DNA of 64,000 bases from Acidimicrobiia bacterium. Its GTDB lineage: Bacteria; Actinomycetota; Acidimicrobiia; Acidimicrobiales; AC-14. The stretch spans positions 1-64,000 of the forward strand of contig JAHFUR010000008.1 in the NCBI GenBank assembly GCA_023264995.1, read 5' to 3'. Below, in pieces: positions 8,183 through 17,113 of this stretch (its first letter is position 1; each line of letters begins with the position of its first letter). The position numbers and the translations under genes are program-made. The notes under the pieces are model-generated. The model saw only the letters and a program-made list of their open reading frames with translations. It had not been told where the DNA came from and searched no databases.

Positions 8183-9564
8183 TGGCGCCGGACCTGGTGG
8201 AGCAGCTGCGTTCGGTGTGCGAGCGGGTCTCCGTGGATCCCGCCGACCTGGCCGTCGCCTCACGCGACCGGTGGGCCATGGCGCCGGCCGCCGCCCGGAG
8301 CCCCGACGCCGTGGCCCTCCCGGCCACGACCGCCGAGGTGGCCGCCGTCCTCGCCGTGTGCTCGCGCGCCCGCGTGCCCGTCACGCCTGCCGGCGCCCGC
8401 AGCGGGGTGTGCGGCGGGGCCATCCCCGTGCACGGCGGAGTCGTGGTGGACCTTCGGGGCCTGGCCGGCGTGACCTCGGTCGACGAGCGGTCCCTACTGG
8501 TCCACGCCGGCGCCGGCACCATGGGCGACGCCCTCGAAGCCACGCTCCGGGGCGACCACGGCCTGACGCTGGGGCACCGGCCCCAGTCGGTCGCCATCTC
8601 CACTCTGGGCGGCTGGCTGGCGTGCCGGTCCGCTGGTCAGTACTCGACCCGCTACGGCAAGATCGAGGACATGGTCGTCGGGCTGGAGGTCGCCCTGGCC
8701 GACGGCCGGGTCATCCGTACCGGTGGTCCGCCGCGGGCGGCCACCGGCCCCGACATGAGCCAGCTCTTCGTGGGCAGCGAAGGGACCCTCGGCGTGATCA
8801 CGGCCGCTACCCTCCGCGCCCACCCCGCACCCGTCGTCGAGCGGCGGGCCGCCTACGGGTTCGCGTCGTTCGCGGCCGGCGTCGATGCCTGCCGTCGCAT
8901 CCTCAGGCGGGGGGCCACGCCGGCCGTGCTGCGGCTGTACGACGTGGCCGAGTCAGCGCGGTCCTTCGACCGGTCGACCAACGTCCTGGTGGTGCTCGAC
9001 GAGGGCGACGGCCGGCTGGTCGAGGCCGTCCTGGCCATCGTGGACGAGGAGGGCACGGCCACCGGTGGCGACGACCTCGGCCCGGAGCCCGTCGAGCGGT
9101 GGCTGGCCACCCGCGACGACACCTACGACACCGACGCGCTGGCCCGTCAGGGCATCGTCGGCGACACCATGGAGGTGGCGGCAAGCTGGTCGGTCCTCCC
9201 CGCCCTCTACGAGCAGGTGACGGCAGCGGTGGCCGCGGTGGCGGGCACCGTCTGGACGTCCGGCCACCTCTCCCACGCCTACGGCGACGGCGCCTGCATC
9301 TATATCACCTTCGCCGGCGCCGGGACCGACTGGTACGTGGCGGCCTGGGACGCCGCAGCCGCGGTCGTGCTGGCCCTCGGTGGCGCACTGAGCCACCACC
9401 ACGGCGTCGGCCTGGCCAAGGCTCGCTTCCTGGCCGCGGCGCTGGGGCCGGCCCACGGCGTCCTGGTCGACCTCAAGCGGGCACTCGACCCGACCGGGGT
9501 GCTGAACCCAGGCAAGCTCGGCCTGCCCGACCCCTTCGGCGAGGTGGCATGGCCGGCGGGGTGA
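8182..9564 (+). CDS. Alkylglycerone-phosphate-synthase-like FAD-linked oxidase
   Basis: A 460-residue FAD enzyme of the VAO/PCMH fold. The N-terminal FAD-binding domain has PVTPAGARSGVCGG and SISTLGGW-like elements (AISTLGGWLACRSAGQYS, YGKIEDMVVGLEV, LFVGSEGTLGVIT). The C-terminal cap has GACIYITFAG and the triple-His SHHHGVG. These blocks match alkyldihydroxyacetone-phosphate synthase (AGPS), where the Tyr and His residues of those motifs are catalytic and the enzyme swaps an acyl for an alkyl chain on DHAP. Its place between glpD, which makes DHAP, and glpK fits that substrate. A plain glycolate/lactate-type oxidase is the alternative. No acyl-DHAP-making partner is visible. Confidence 0.8.
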   Translation: MAPDLVEQLRSVCERVSVDPADLAVASRDRWAMAPAAARSPDAVALPATTAEVAAVLAVCSRARVPVTPAGARSGVCGGAIPVHGGVVVDLRGLAGVTSVDERSLLVHAGAGTMGDALEATLRGDHGLTLGHRPQSVAISTLGGWLACRSAGQYSTRYGKIEDMVVGLEVALADGRVIRTGGPPRAATGPDMSQLFVGSEGTLGVITAATLRAHPAPVVERRAAYGFASFAAGVDACRRILRRGATPAVLRLYDVAESARSFDRSTNVLVVLDEGDGRLVEAVLAIVDEEGTATGGDDLGPEPVERWLATRDDTYDTDALARQGIVGDTMEVAASWSVLPALYEQVTAAVAAVAGTVWTSGHLSHAYGDGACIYITFAGAGTDWYVAAWDAAAAVVLALGGALSHHHGVGLAKARFLAAALGPAHGVLVDLKRALDPTGVLNPGKLGLPDPFGEVAWPAG

Positions 9565-9941
9565 CCGTCGACCGTGGGGCAGTTGCGGCCGGCGCCCGGT
9601 TGGCCGTCCTGGTGGCCGCGGGCGCCATCGCCCTAGCCCAGGCGTTCACCTCGCTCACCGATGTCGACGCCCGGCTCCCCCTCTACCTGGTGCTCCTGGG
9701 CGGGCTCGGCGCCGGCGGGCGGGTCGCGGGTCGCCGCCAGCCGCTGGCGCCGCTCACCCATGGTGCGTTCGCCTCGCTCTCGGCCTACGTCGTGCTGATC
9801 GTGGTCATCACCGCCATCCGCCTCGCCCTCGGCCACGACGTGGCCAACCCGATCTCGCTCGTCTTCAACGCCATGATGGCCGCGTCCGCCGGCGTCTTCG
9901 GGGGCTACCTGGCCGTCGTGCGGCCGGGGTCCTCGACATGA
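9549..9941 (+). CDS. Small four-helix membrane protein
   Basis: A 130-residue protein with four hydrophobic segments (AARLAVLVAAGAIALAQAF, LPLYLVLLGGLGAGG, SLSAYVVLIVVITAIRLAL, FNAMMAASAGVFGGYLAVV). It overlaps the preceding oxidase by 16 nt and glpK by 4 nt (ATGA), so it sits inside a tightly coupled operon. No family is recognised. It is too short and too differently arranged to be a GlpF aquaporin, which has six helices and NPA motifs. A GTG at 9561 is an alternative start. A membrane-anchoring or transport-accessory role in glycerol metabolism is only an inference. Confidence 0.7.
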   Translation: MAGGVTVDRGAVAAGARLAVLVAAGAIALAQAFTSLTDVDARLPLYLVLLGGLGAGGRVAGRRQPLAPLTHGAFASLSAYVVLIVVITAIRLALGHDVANPISLVFNAMMAASAGVFGGYLAVVRPGSST

Positions 9942-11380
9942 GCCTGCTGGTCATCGACGTCGGCACCAGCAGCGTGCGGGCATCGATCGTGGCTCCCGAC
10001 GCCACGGTCACGTCGATCCGCCAGCGCGACGTCCTGCCCACCACGCCGGCGCCCGGCTTCATGGAGCTCGACGCCGCCGCGCTGGCCGCCGCCGTCCTGG
10101 CGACGGCCCGTGACGCGCTGGCCGAGCACGGGGCGGTCGACGGCGTGGGCATCACCAACCAACGGGCGACCACCATCGTCTGGGACCGGGCCACGGGCAT
10201 ACCGGTCGGGCCGGGCATCGGGTGGCAAGACCAGCGCACCGTGATGATGTGCCTGGCGTTGCAGGCCGAGGGCCTGCGCCTGTCACCCAGCAGCTCGGCC
10301 ACCAAACTGGCCTTCCTTCTCGACACCGCCGACCCCGACCGGGAGCGAGACCTGTGCTTCGGCACCGTCGACACCTGGGTGGCCTGGACGCTCTCGGGTG
10401 GCCGGCTGCACGTCACCGACCTCTCCAACGCCGGCGTGACCGGTCTGATGCGCCTGGACGGTTCGGGGTGGGACACCGACGTGCTCGAGGCACTGCGCAT
10501 CCCGCCGGCGGTGCTGCCGAGGATCGTCGACTCCTCGGGGGCCGTAGGGTCTGCCGTCGCCCTCCCCGGGGCGCCGGCCATTGCAGGCATCGCCGGCGAC
10601 CAGCAGGCCTCGCTGATCGGCCAGGGGTGCACGATGCCCGGCATGGCCAAGATGACCTTCGGTACCGGCGGCATGCTCGACCTCTGCCTCGGGCCGGAGC
10701 GGCCGGCGTTCGAGCAGCGAGGCCCGCACGGCACGTTCCCGATCGTGGCCTGGCGCCGCCACGGCCGCATCACCTGGGGCCTCGAGGCCTTCATGCTCAC
10801 CGCCGGCCAGGCCGTCGAGTGGCTCCGGGACGACCTCGGGATCATCACCGACGCCACCGAGTCGGAGGCCCTGGCCGCGGCCTGCACGACGACGGGCGAC
10901 GTGTGGTTCGTGCCGGCGCTGTTGGGGATGGCCACGCCGGCCTGGGACTTCGGCGCCCGGGGCACCCTGCTCGGGCTGACCGGCGGGACCGGCCGGGCCG
11001 AGGTGGTCCGGGCCGTCCTCGAGGGCGTCGCCCACCGGGGCGCCGACCTGCTGGAGGCGGCCGAGGCCGACGGCGCGGGCACGATCCCGACGCTCCGCGT
11101 CGACGGTGGGATGGGCGCCAACCGGGTTTTCCTCCAGGCCCTGGCCGACGCCTGCCAACGCCCCGTGGAGGTGTCGCCCGTGCTCGAAGCCACCACGCTG
11201 GGTGCGGCGTTCCTGGCCGGCATGGCCATGGGTGTGTGGGCCGGCGAGGACGAGATCGCCGCCACCTGGTCGCCCCGTCTTGTCGTGGCACCGGCCGCCG
11301 GCACCGACCGTGACCGGTGGCGGGAGGCGTGCGACCGGGCCCGCAGCTGGATCCCCGAGCTCTCGGCCCTCAACTTCTGA
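9938..11380 (+). CDS. glpK: Glycerol kinase (FGGY family)
   Basis: GlpK phosphorylates glycerol with ATP to give glycerol 3-phosphate. The 480-residue protein has the N-terminal phosphate-1 motif LLVIDVGTSSVRASI, the substrate-binding GITNQRATTIVWDRATG and WQDQRT, the second ATPase-fold domain with AGDQQASLIGQG and KMTFGTGGML, and the C-terminal RVDGGMGANRVFLQ. All are typical of FGGY kinases. It is slightly shorter than E. coli GlpK (502). Other FGGY sugars cannot be fully excluded, but the operon with glpD supports glycerol. The start overlaps the preceding stop (ATGA). The rnpB gene begins about 15 nt after its stop. Confidence 0.88.
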   Translation: MSLLVIDVGTSSVRASIVAPDATVTSIRQRDVLPTTPAPGFMELDAAALAAAVLATARDALAEHGAVDGVGITNQRATTIVWDRATGIPVGPGIGWQDQRTVMMCLALQAEGLRLSPSSSATKLAFLLDTADPDRERDLCFGTVDTWVAWTLSGGRLHVTDLSNAGVTGLMRLDGSGWDTDVLEALRIPPAVLPRIVDSSGAVGSAVALPGAPAIAGIAGDQQASLIGQGCTMPGMAKMTFGTGGMLDLCLGPERPAFEQRGPHGTFPIVAWRRHGRITWGLEAFMLTAGQAVEWLRDDLGIITDATESEALAAACTTTGDVWFVPALLGMATPAWDFGARGTLLGLTGGTGRAEVVRAVLEGVAHRGADLLEAAEADGAGTIPTLRVDGGMGANRVFLQALADACQRPVEVSPVLEATTLGAAFLAGMAMGVWAGEDEIAATWSPRLVVAPAAGTDRDRWREACDRARSWIPELSALNF

Positions 11381-11395
11381 GAGACTGGGCCCGAT

Positions 11396-11755
<360 letters not shown>

Positions 11756-11846
11756 GTCACCACGCAGCGTGAACCCGCGAAAATAGCCTCTGACCCGCCG
11801 TTTTAGGTGTCCGCACCTGACCGGTAGTCACCGTAAGTGAGCCGAT

Positions 11847-11898
11847 TTCGTCCTCAGAGCTGAGACTTTCTGAGGACTGAGGACGAATTGAGGACTGA
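11847..11898. repeat. Inverted and direct repeat cluster upstream of the integrase
   Basis: TTCGTCCTCAG (11847-11857) is repeated inverted and exact as CTGAGGACGAA (11877-11887). TGAGGAC occurs three times in direct orientation (11871, 11878, 11889), the outer two extending to TGAGGACTGA. The cluster ends 54 nt before the integrase remnant. Such arrays upstream of int often serve as arm-type or regulator sites in integrative elements. Confidence 0.6.
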
Positions 11899-11952
11899 AA
11901 CGGGTCCGAGCGGAGGCCGGAAACGGCCGTCACGGAGAGTGAGGCGAGACTG

Positions 11953-12674
11953 ATGGCGAGCATCGACAAGCGTCCTGACGGGCGGTACCGCGCCCGGTGG
12001 CGGGAGTACGCGGGCGGCCCCCAGAAGGTCCGCCACTTCGCCCGCAAGCGCGACGCCGAGCAGTTCCTCGACGCCGTCCGGGGTGACTTGGCCCACGGCA
12101 TGTACGTCGACCCCGCGGGCGGCCGGACGCTGTTCCAGGAGTACGCCGAGCGCTGGCGGTCGGTCCAGGTCCACCGCACCGGGACCACCACGCAGGTGGA
12201 GACCTACCTCCGCCTCAACGCCTACCCGCAGCTCGGGACCCGCCAGCTCGGGGCCATCCGCCGCAGCGACGTGCAGGCGTGGGTGAAGGAGCTGACCGGG
12301 GTGCTGGCTCCCCGCTCGGTCGAGCTCGCCTACCGGTGGGTGGCGACGATCTTCAAGGCCGCCGTCGGCGACCGTCTCATCGCCTCGTCGCCCTGCATCG
12401 GGATCACCCTGCCGAAGTGCACGGGCTCGTGTTCACCAGCGGTACCGGCAACCCCTCCGCCGCAACACCCTCGGCTCGATGTGGCACCGCCGTCACGTCC
12501 GTCCAGCGCCGCCTCGGCCACCAGTCCGCCACCGAGACACTCGACACCTACGGCCATCTCTGGCCCGACACCGACGACGAGACCCGCAACGCTGTCGACC
12601 TCGGTGTGCCGCCCCCCCTCGCGACTCGCTTGCGCGCTCCGTCTGCTTCGATTACGGAGCCGAACCTCAGGTAA
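11953..12674 (+). pseudogene. Decayed tyrosine recombinase (integrase)
   Basis: Residues 1-155 from the ATG at 11953 read as a normal phage/ICE integrase N-terminus: an arm-binding domain (MASIDKRPDGRYRARWREY) and a SAM-like core-binding domain ending at ITLPK. The reading frame then breaks near 12416. A second frame gives HGLVFTSGTGNP, a third gives LRRNTLGSMWHR, and from about 12495 the second frame resumes with VQRRLGHQSATETLDTYGHLW, holding the last His and the catalytic Tyr. The Arg box, the beta-hairpin Lys and the HxxR box are missing, so at least two deletions and a frameshift have removed about 100 or more residues. It cannot be active. It lies 197 bp after rnpB, and no other mobile genes accompany it. 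Confidence 0.85.
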
Positions 12675-12748
12675 TCCGGACAGATCGAGCGCCTTTCTGC
12701 TCGGTCGGTCGGCCGCTCGTCGGCGCGTCCGACCCGTCCGCCACCGGC

Positions 12749-13396
12749 CTACGTGTGGTTGTCGCCGTTGAGGTACGCGAGGACCGCGAGCACGCGGCGA
12801 TGGCCGTCTTCGCTCTCGGGGATGTCGAGCTTGGTGAGGATGTGCCGGACGTGTGCTTCGACGGTACGTTCGCTGACGACGAGGCGGTTGGCGATGCCGC
12901 TGTTGGTAAGTCCCTGCGCCATGAGCTCGAGCACTCCGCGTTCACGCTCGGACAGCCGCCCCACGGGTCCGAGGTCGGTCGGGGAGAAGAGGCTGGCCAC
13001 GACGGTGGGGTCGAGGGCGGAGCCGCCGGCGGCGACGCGTTCGGCGGTGGCGAGGAACTCATCGACTTCGAGGACGCGGTCCTTCAGCAGGTAGCCGAAC
13101 CCGCCGTGAGCGACGAGGCTGACGGCATGGGTGGTCTCGATGTGCTGGGACAGCACGAGCACGCCCACGCCCGGATGCAGCTCCTTGATCGTTCGCGCCG
13201 CGCGCGCCCCTTCGTCGGTGAACGTCGGGGGCATGCGAATGTCGACGACGGCCAAGTCGGGACGTTCTCGACCCACTGCGGCGAGGAGCTGCTCGGCGTC
13301 GACGAGGGTGGCGACCACTTGGTGCCCGCCGTCGCGAAACAGGCGGGCGAGGCCTTCTCGCAGCAGCGCCTGGTCCTCGGCGATCACGACCCGCAT
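12749..13396 (-). CDS. NarL/LuxR-family response regulator
   Basis: A 215-residue two-domain regulator. The receiver (residues 1-120) has the acidic pocket in VVIAEDQ, the phosphoacceptor Asp52 (VVDIRMPP) and the conserved Lys in YLLKDRV. The C-terminal LuxR-type helix-turn-helix (about 145-210) has LSERERGVLELMAQGLTNSGIANRLVVSERTVEAHV. The start overlaps the end of the sensor-kinase gene by 13 nt, so both are made from one mRNA and form a cognate pair. Likely targets are the divergent membrane-protein/ABC operon, whose upstream region has a 10-bp direct repeat. The ATG at 13396 is preferred because the receiver fold begins there. Confidence 0.92.
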   Translation of the reverse strand: MRVVIAEDQALLREGLARLFRDGGHQVVATLVDAEQLLAAVGRERPDLAVVDIRMPPTFTDEGARAARTIKELHPGVGVLVLSQHIETTHAVSLVAHGGFGYLLKDRVLEVDEFLATAERVAAGGSALDPTVVASLFSPTDLGPVGRLSERERGVLELMAQGLTNSGIANRLVVSERTVEAHVRHILTKLDIPESEDGHRRVLAVLAYLNGDNHT

Positions 13397-15357
13397 GGGA
13401 ACTCCGCGATGAGCGTGGTGCCCCGACCTTCGTCGCTGTCGAGGGTGAGGGTACCCCCGTGGGCGGCGACGCGGTCGGACAGGCCGGTCAGACCCGACCC
13501 GTTGCGGGCAACGGCGCCGCCGACGCCGTCGTCGGTGACCGAAAGGACGAGGCGGCCGTCGTTGCGGCGAGCGCGGAGCCGGACCGTGGTGGCCTGCGCG
13601 TGCTTGATGGCGTTGGTGAGGCCTTCGCACGCACAGAAATAGGCGGCCGATTCGATGTCGGTCGGGAAGCGGTCGGCGGGGGCGTCGACGTCGACCGGCA
13701 ATGGCGCCCGGCGGGCCAGGCCCCTGAGCGCGGCGCCGAGCCCGGCGTCGAGCTGGGCCGGACGTAGCCCCCCGGCGAGCTGGCGCAGCTCGTCGATGGC
13801 GACGGTGATCTCGGCAACCGCATCGTCAAGGGTGCGGCCGACGTCGGGATCGACCGCCGCTCCGAGGGCGTGCTGGGCATGCCGGAGCGCGAGGCCGATC
13901 GACACGAGCCGCTGCTGGGCCCCGTCATGGAGGTCGCGTTCGATCCGGCGCCGCTCACGGTCGGCGGCGGCGACAATCCGCGTGCGTGACGCCTCCACCT
14001 CCTCGAGCTGGCGACGCAGCTCGACGCGCAGTCGTGCGACCTCGACGGCGAGCGCGCCGGCGTCCAGCAGCTTCGGGACGAGCGAGCCGCGCTCCGCGAG
14101 ATCAGGGGGGCCGACGACGGTGCCGAGGACGGTGCCGGCCCGGCGGATGGGCCACCGCACGCGTCCGTCGTTGGGGTCGTCGGCCACTGGCCATCCAAAA
14201 AGGTCGACCGCCGTGGCGCTGCCGGGCAGCACCAGGCGCACCTCGAGGACCTCGACGCCGAGTGCGTCGCGAAGGACCCGCTCAGCGTCTTCTGGCGCGG
14301 CACGGCCGGCCCGGAGGTCGTCGAGGAATACCGACATCTGCTGGAGAGCGTCGAAACGGGAGCGGTTGAAGCGACGGTCGACCGCGTCCTGGAGACGGCG
14401 CCGGACCGGGCCGAACGCGGCGGCGACCGCCAGGGTGGCGCCGGCCGAGGCCCACGCCGAACTCTGGCCCAAGGCGGCACCGAGCACCACGACGGCGACG
14501 GTGTAGGTGCAGGCCAGGGACAGGGTGAGCGCGCCATAGACCAGGGTGCGGCTGATGACGAGGTCGATGTCGTACAGCCGGTAGCGGAGGATCGCGATGC
14601 CGGCGGCGACCGGAATCGACGTCAGTGCCAGCGCCGTCAGCGGGCGCACGGCCGGCACCACGGTCCACAGCAGAGCCACCGTAGGCAGCACAACCGCGGC
14701 GACGATCGACGCGAACGCGAACCAGCGCAGTTGCAGCCGTTCGACTCCGCTCGACCGCCGGAGGCGCTGGACCAGCGGCACGATCGCCACCACCAGCGAG
14801 CCGAGGAACAGCGGCATGCCGACCCCCAGGAGCAGGTCAGTGGGCGCGCCCGCCACGGCAAAGGGGTTGCGGCCTCCGATGAACTGGTCACCGAGGTCGG
14901 GGTCGATGGCAAACCCGGGCAACGCGACCGCGGCGCCGACGATGCCGGCCCAGGCGACGACCTGCCAACCCCGCCGGGTCAGGTGGCCGTCGGGGAACCA
15001 CAGGAAGAGCAACACCCCGGCGGGACCGGTGACAATCCAGCTCCACAGCGCGAACCACTCGCCGAAGGGACCGCCGGGCCATCCGTGTCCGGCGGCCCGC
15101 AGCCCCCACCCCTGCGCCAGGTCCGTAGCGGCGCCATCGAAGAGGCCGGACACGATGAACAGCCAGCCGATGCGATGGCCGGGGTGGCGCGAGACGATCA
15201 GGGCGCCAACCGCGACCTGTGTCACCGCGTGGACTGCGTACAGCGCGGTGTCCCACTTGGGCTCCAAACCCCACGACAACACGACGGCGGCGACCTCGAT
15301 CAACAGCGCCGCCGCCAACAGTGCAGCAGGACGCGCACGCAGACCGAGATGCTTCAC
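13384..15357 (-). CDS. Sensor histidine kinase (HisKA_3 type), multi-TM
   Basis: A 657-residue kinase of the NarX/DesK-like class. The N-terminal half holds about nine or ten hydrophobic segments (PAALLAAALLIEVAAVVLSW at the start, ending near residue 290). A GAF-like or linker region follows, then the dimerisation/phosphoacceptor helix DRERRRIERDLHDGAQQRL with the phosphorylated His, and a HATPase_c domain ending in GTTLIAEFP with N- and G-boxes (EGLTNAIKHA, SVTDDGVGG). The start is a GTG at 15357. It is coupled to the response regulator downstream. The membrane sensor is of unknown ligand; lipid or cell-envelope stress is a guess from the adjacent ABC transporter. Confidence 0.9.
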   Translation of the reverse strand: MKHLGLRARPAALLAAALLIEVAAVVLSWGLEPKWDTALYAVHAVTQVAVGALIVSRHPGHRIGWLFIVSGLFDGAATDLAQGWGLRAAGHGWPGGPFGEWFALWSWIVTGPAGVLLFLWFPDGHLTRRGWQVVAWAGIVGAAVALPGFAIDPDLGDQFIGGRNPFAVAGAPTDLLLGVGMPLFLGSLVVAIVPLVQRLRRSSGVERLQLRWFAFASIVAAVVLPTVALLWTVVPAVRPLTALALTSIPVAAGIAILRYRLYDIDLVISRTLVYGALTLSLACTYTVAVVVLGAALGQSSAWASAGATLAVAAAFGPVRRRLQDAVDRRFNRSRFDALQQMSVFLDDLRAGRAAPEDAERVLRDALGVEVLEVRLVLPGSATAVDLFGWPVADDPNDGRVRWPIRRAGTVLGTVVGPPDLAERGSLVPKLLDAGALAVEVARLRVELRRQLEEVEASRTRIVAAADRERRRIERDLHDGAQQRLVSIGLALRHAQHALGAAVDPDVGRTLDDAVAEITVAIDELRQLAGGLRPAQLDAGLGAALRGLARRAPLPVDVDAPADRFPTDIESAAYFCACEGLTNAIKHAQATTVRLRARRNDGRLVLSVTDDGVGGAVARNGSGLTGLSDRVAAHGGTLTLDSDEGRGTTLIAEFPCGS

Positions 15358-15395
15358 CGGGTCGATTCTCCCCGTCGCCGCGGTGACACGCAATC

Positions 15396-15428
15396 GTGCT
15401 GGCGCACATTCGGATTCAGTGCTGGCGC
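15396..15428. promoter_or_regulatory. Direct repeat GTGCTGGCGC, candidate response-regulator site
   Basis: GTGCTGGCGC occurs at 15396-15405 and again at 15419-15428, 23 bp apart, or about two helical turns. It lies in the 156-bp space between the kinase gene and the divergent membrane-protein gene. The two copies share further bases downstream (an A three bases later). The placement suits a dimeric regulator site. Confidence 0.45.
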
Positions 15429-15513
15429 GTATCTCGAATGCCGCGTCAGCGCCGATGACGCGCCGCCTCCCAGCGCGTACAACTTCACCAACCGAACTCC
15501 AGGAGGCGCGCAA

Positions 15514-16179
15514 ATGGTCCCCACCGCGGTCGTACACACCCGTCAGACCCGCCCGGCGGCCGTCGCGTTCGTCGTGGCTGCAGCGGCCACCGCCGTGGCC
15601 GGCGCCGTGCTCTTCTTCGGCCTCCAGCCGACGACGGACCTGTCCGAGGACATGTGGCGCTACCCGTGGGAGAGCAGCGGCGCATTCGTGGCGTTCTCGA
15701 TCGTCAGCGCAGGTCTGCACGCCCTCATGGTCGCCGGCATCGTCGCCTTCGGCCGCAGCGGCGCCGCCGGACGATCACGCACCGCCACCTGGGGCGTCCG
15801 GCTCGCCGTCGCCGGGACGACGTTGCTACTCGTGGGTGAGCTGCTCTCGATCCCCGTCCGCGACGCCCAGTCCAGCGACACGAGCGCCACCCTCGTGGGC
15901 GGGGTGTTCAGTGTCGGCGGCGTCCTGTCGACCATCGCTTTTCTCGTCCTCGGACGGGCGACGTTGCGTGCCGGCGTGTGGCAGGGATGGCGGCGCTTCA
16001 CGCCGCTCGCCCCCGGCGTCTGGCTGGTCGCCATGGCGTTCCTCGCCACCCCCACCCTGCTTCACGGCCTGGTCGGCGTGTACGGCCTGTGCCTCCTCGC
16101 CATGGCGGTCGCGCTCTACACCGACCCCGACCCGGCGGCCGCAAGGAACGCCGGCGGGCGGCAGCTCCAGCGAGCATGA
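15514..16179 (+). CDS. Integral membrane protein, six segments
   Basis: A 221-residue protein with about six hydrophobic helices and no recognised catalytic motif. The first helix (AVAFVVAAAATAVAGAVLFFG) is followed by an extracytoplasmic loop containing DMWRYPWES. The ATG at 15514 has a textbook ribosome site AGGAGG at 15500. It is followed after 4 nt by the ABC ATPase start, so it probably belongs to the same operon, and it is divergent from the two-component system. It may be a partner of the ABC exporter or an accessory sensor; no function is assigned. Confidence 0.75.
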   Translation: MVPTAVVHTRQTRPAAVAFVVAAAATAVAGAVLFFGLQPTTDLSEDMWRYPWESSGAFVAFSIVSAGLHALMVAGIVAFGRSGAAGRSRTATWGVRLAVAGTTLLLVGELLSIPVRDAQSSDTSATLVGGVFSVGGVLSTIAFLVLGRATLRAGVWQGWRRFTPLAPGVWLVAMAFLATPTLLHGLVGVYGLCLLAMAVALYTDPDPAAARNAGGRQLQRA

Positions 16180-16183
16180 CCCA

Positions 16184-17113
16184 GTGACGGCAGCGATCGA
16201 GCTGGGTGGTCTCACCAAGTCGTTCGGGAGCGTGCGGGCAGTCGACGACGTCACCGCGGAGGTGCGGGCCGGCCGGGTCACGGCGTTCCTCGGCCCGAAC
16301 GGGGCGGGCAAGACCACAACACTGCGGATGCTGCTCGGGCTCGTGGCGCCGACGGCCGGCACCGCGACGATCTTCGGCAAGCCGTACGGCGAGCTGGCCG
16401 ATCCGGTTCGTCAGGTCGGGGCCGTTCTCGAGGCGTCCGGCTGCCACCCGGGCCGCACCGCGCTCGACCACCTGCGCATCCTCGCCACCGCGGCACGGCT
16501 CTCCAGGAAGGCTCCCCTACGTGTGCTCGACGAGACCGGGCTGGCCGACGACGCCCGGCGCCGAGTTGGCGAGTTCTCCCTCGGCATGCGGCAGCGGCTC
16601 GGCCTCGCCGCGGCGATGCTCGGCGACCCGGCGGTGCTCGTCCTAGACGAGCCGACCAACGGGCTCGACCCCCAAGGCATCCGATGGTTACGTGGGTACG
16701 TCCGCCAGCTCGCCGACGAGGGCCGCACCGTCCTTCTCTCCAGCCACGCGCTGAGCGAGGTCGAGCAGACCGCCGACCACGTGCTCCTGATCGCCCACGG
16801 CCGGCTCATCCGTTCGTCGACGCTCGCCGCCCTCCGGGCCGAGGCCGGCGCCGGGTGCCGCGTCCGCACGCCCGAAACCGAGCGGCTGTCCGCCCTGCTC
16901 GTCGCCGCCGGGTACTGCGTCTGTCCCGAGGACGGGGACCTCGTCGTCGAGGCCGCCGCCGAGCAGGTGGGGGAACTCGCCGCCGCGCAGGGGGTCGTGC
17001 TGCACCGGCTCAACCCAATGGCCCGACTGGAGGAGGCGTTCTTCCACCTCACTGAGCAACCCGAGCAGCCTTCCCCGGTCGACGGCACCTCGCTCCACAG
17101 GGCCACGACGTGA
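16184..17113 (+). CDS. ABC transporter ATP-binding protein
   Basis: A 309-residue ATPase subunit of the exporter/BcrA type. It has Walker A FLGPNGAGKTTTLR, the signature FSLGMRQRLGLAAAML (a variant LSGGQ), Walker B VLVLDEPTNGLDPQG and the H-loop LLSSHALSEVE. The 85-residue C-terminal extension is typical of ABC-2 exporters. The GTG at 16184 is chosen because it precedes the first conserved strand. Its stop overlaps the permease start (GTGA). With the two-component system nearby it resembles peptide-antibiotic or bacitracin-resistance modules, but the substrate is unknown. Confidence 0.92.
   Translation: MTAAIELGGLTKSFGSVRAVDDVTAEVRAGRVTAFLGPNGAGKTTTLRMLLGLVAPTAGTATIFGKPYGELADPVRQVGAVLEASGCHPGRTALDHLRILATAARLSRKAPLRVLDETGLADDARRRVGEFSLGMRQRLGLAAAMLGDPAVLVLDEPTNGLDPQGIRWLRGYVRQLADEGRTVLLSSHALSEVEQTADHVLLIAHGRLIRSSTLAALRAEAGAGCRVRTPETERLSALLVAAGYCVCPEDGDLVVEAAAEQVGELAAAQGVVLHRLNPMARLEEAFFHLTEQPEQPSPVDGTSLHRATT

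Noticed and set aside
9549-9941. Small membrane protein as a glycerol facilitator (GlpF)
   Set aside because: It has about four helices and no NPA motifs; aquaglyceroporins have six helices and two NPA boxes.
12479-13642. A 387-codon plus-strand frame after the integrase remnant
   Set aside because: It runs opposite the response regulator and the end of the kinase, with shadow composition. Its first codons are only the third-frame piece of the broken integrase.
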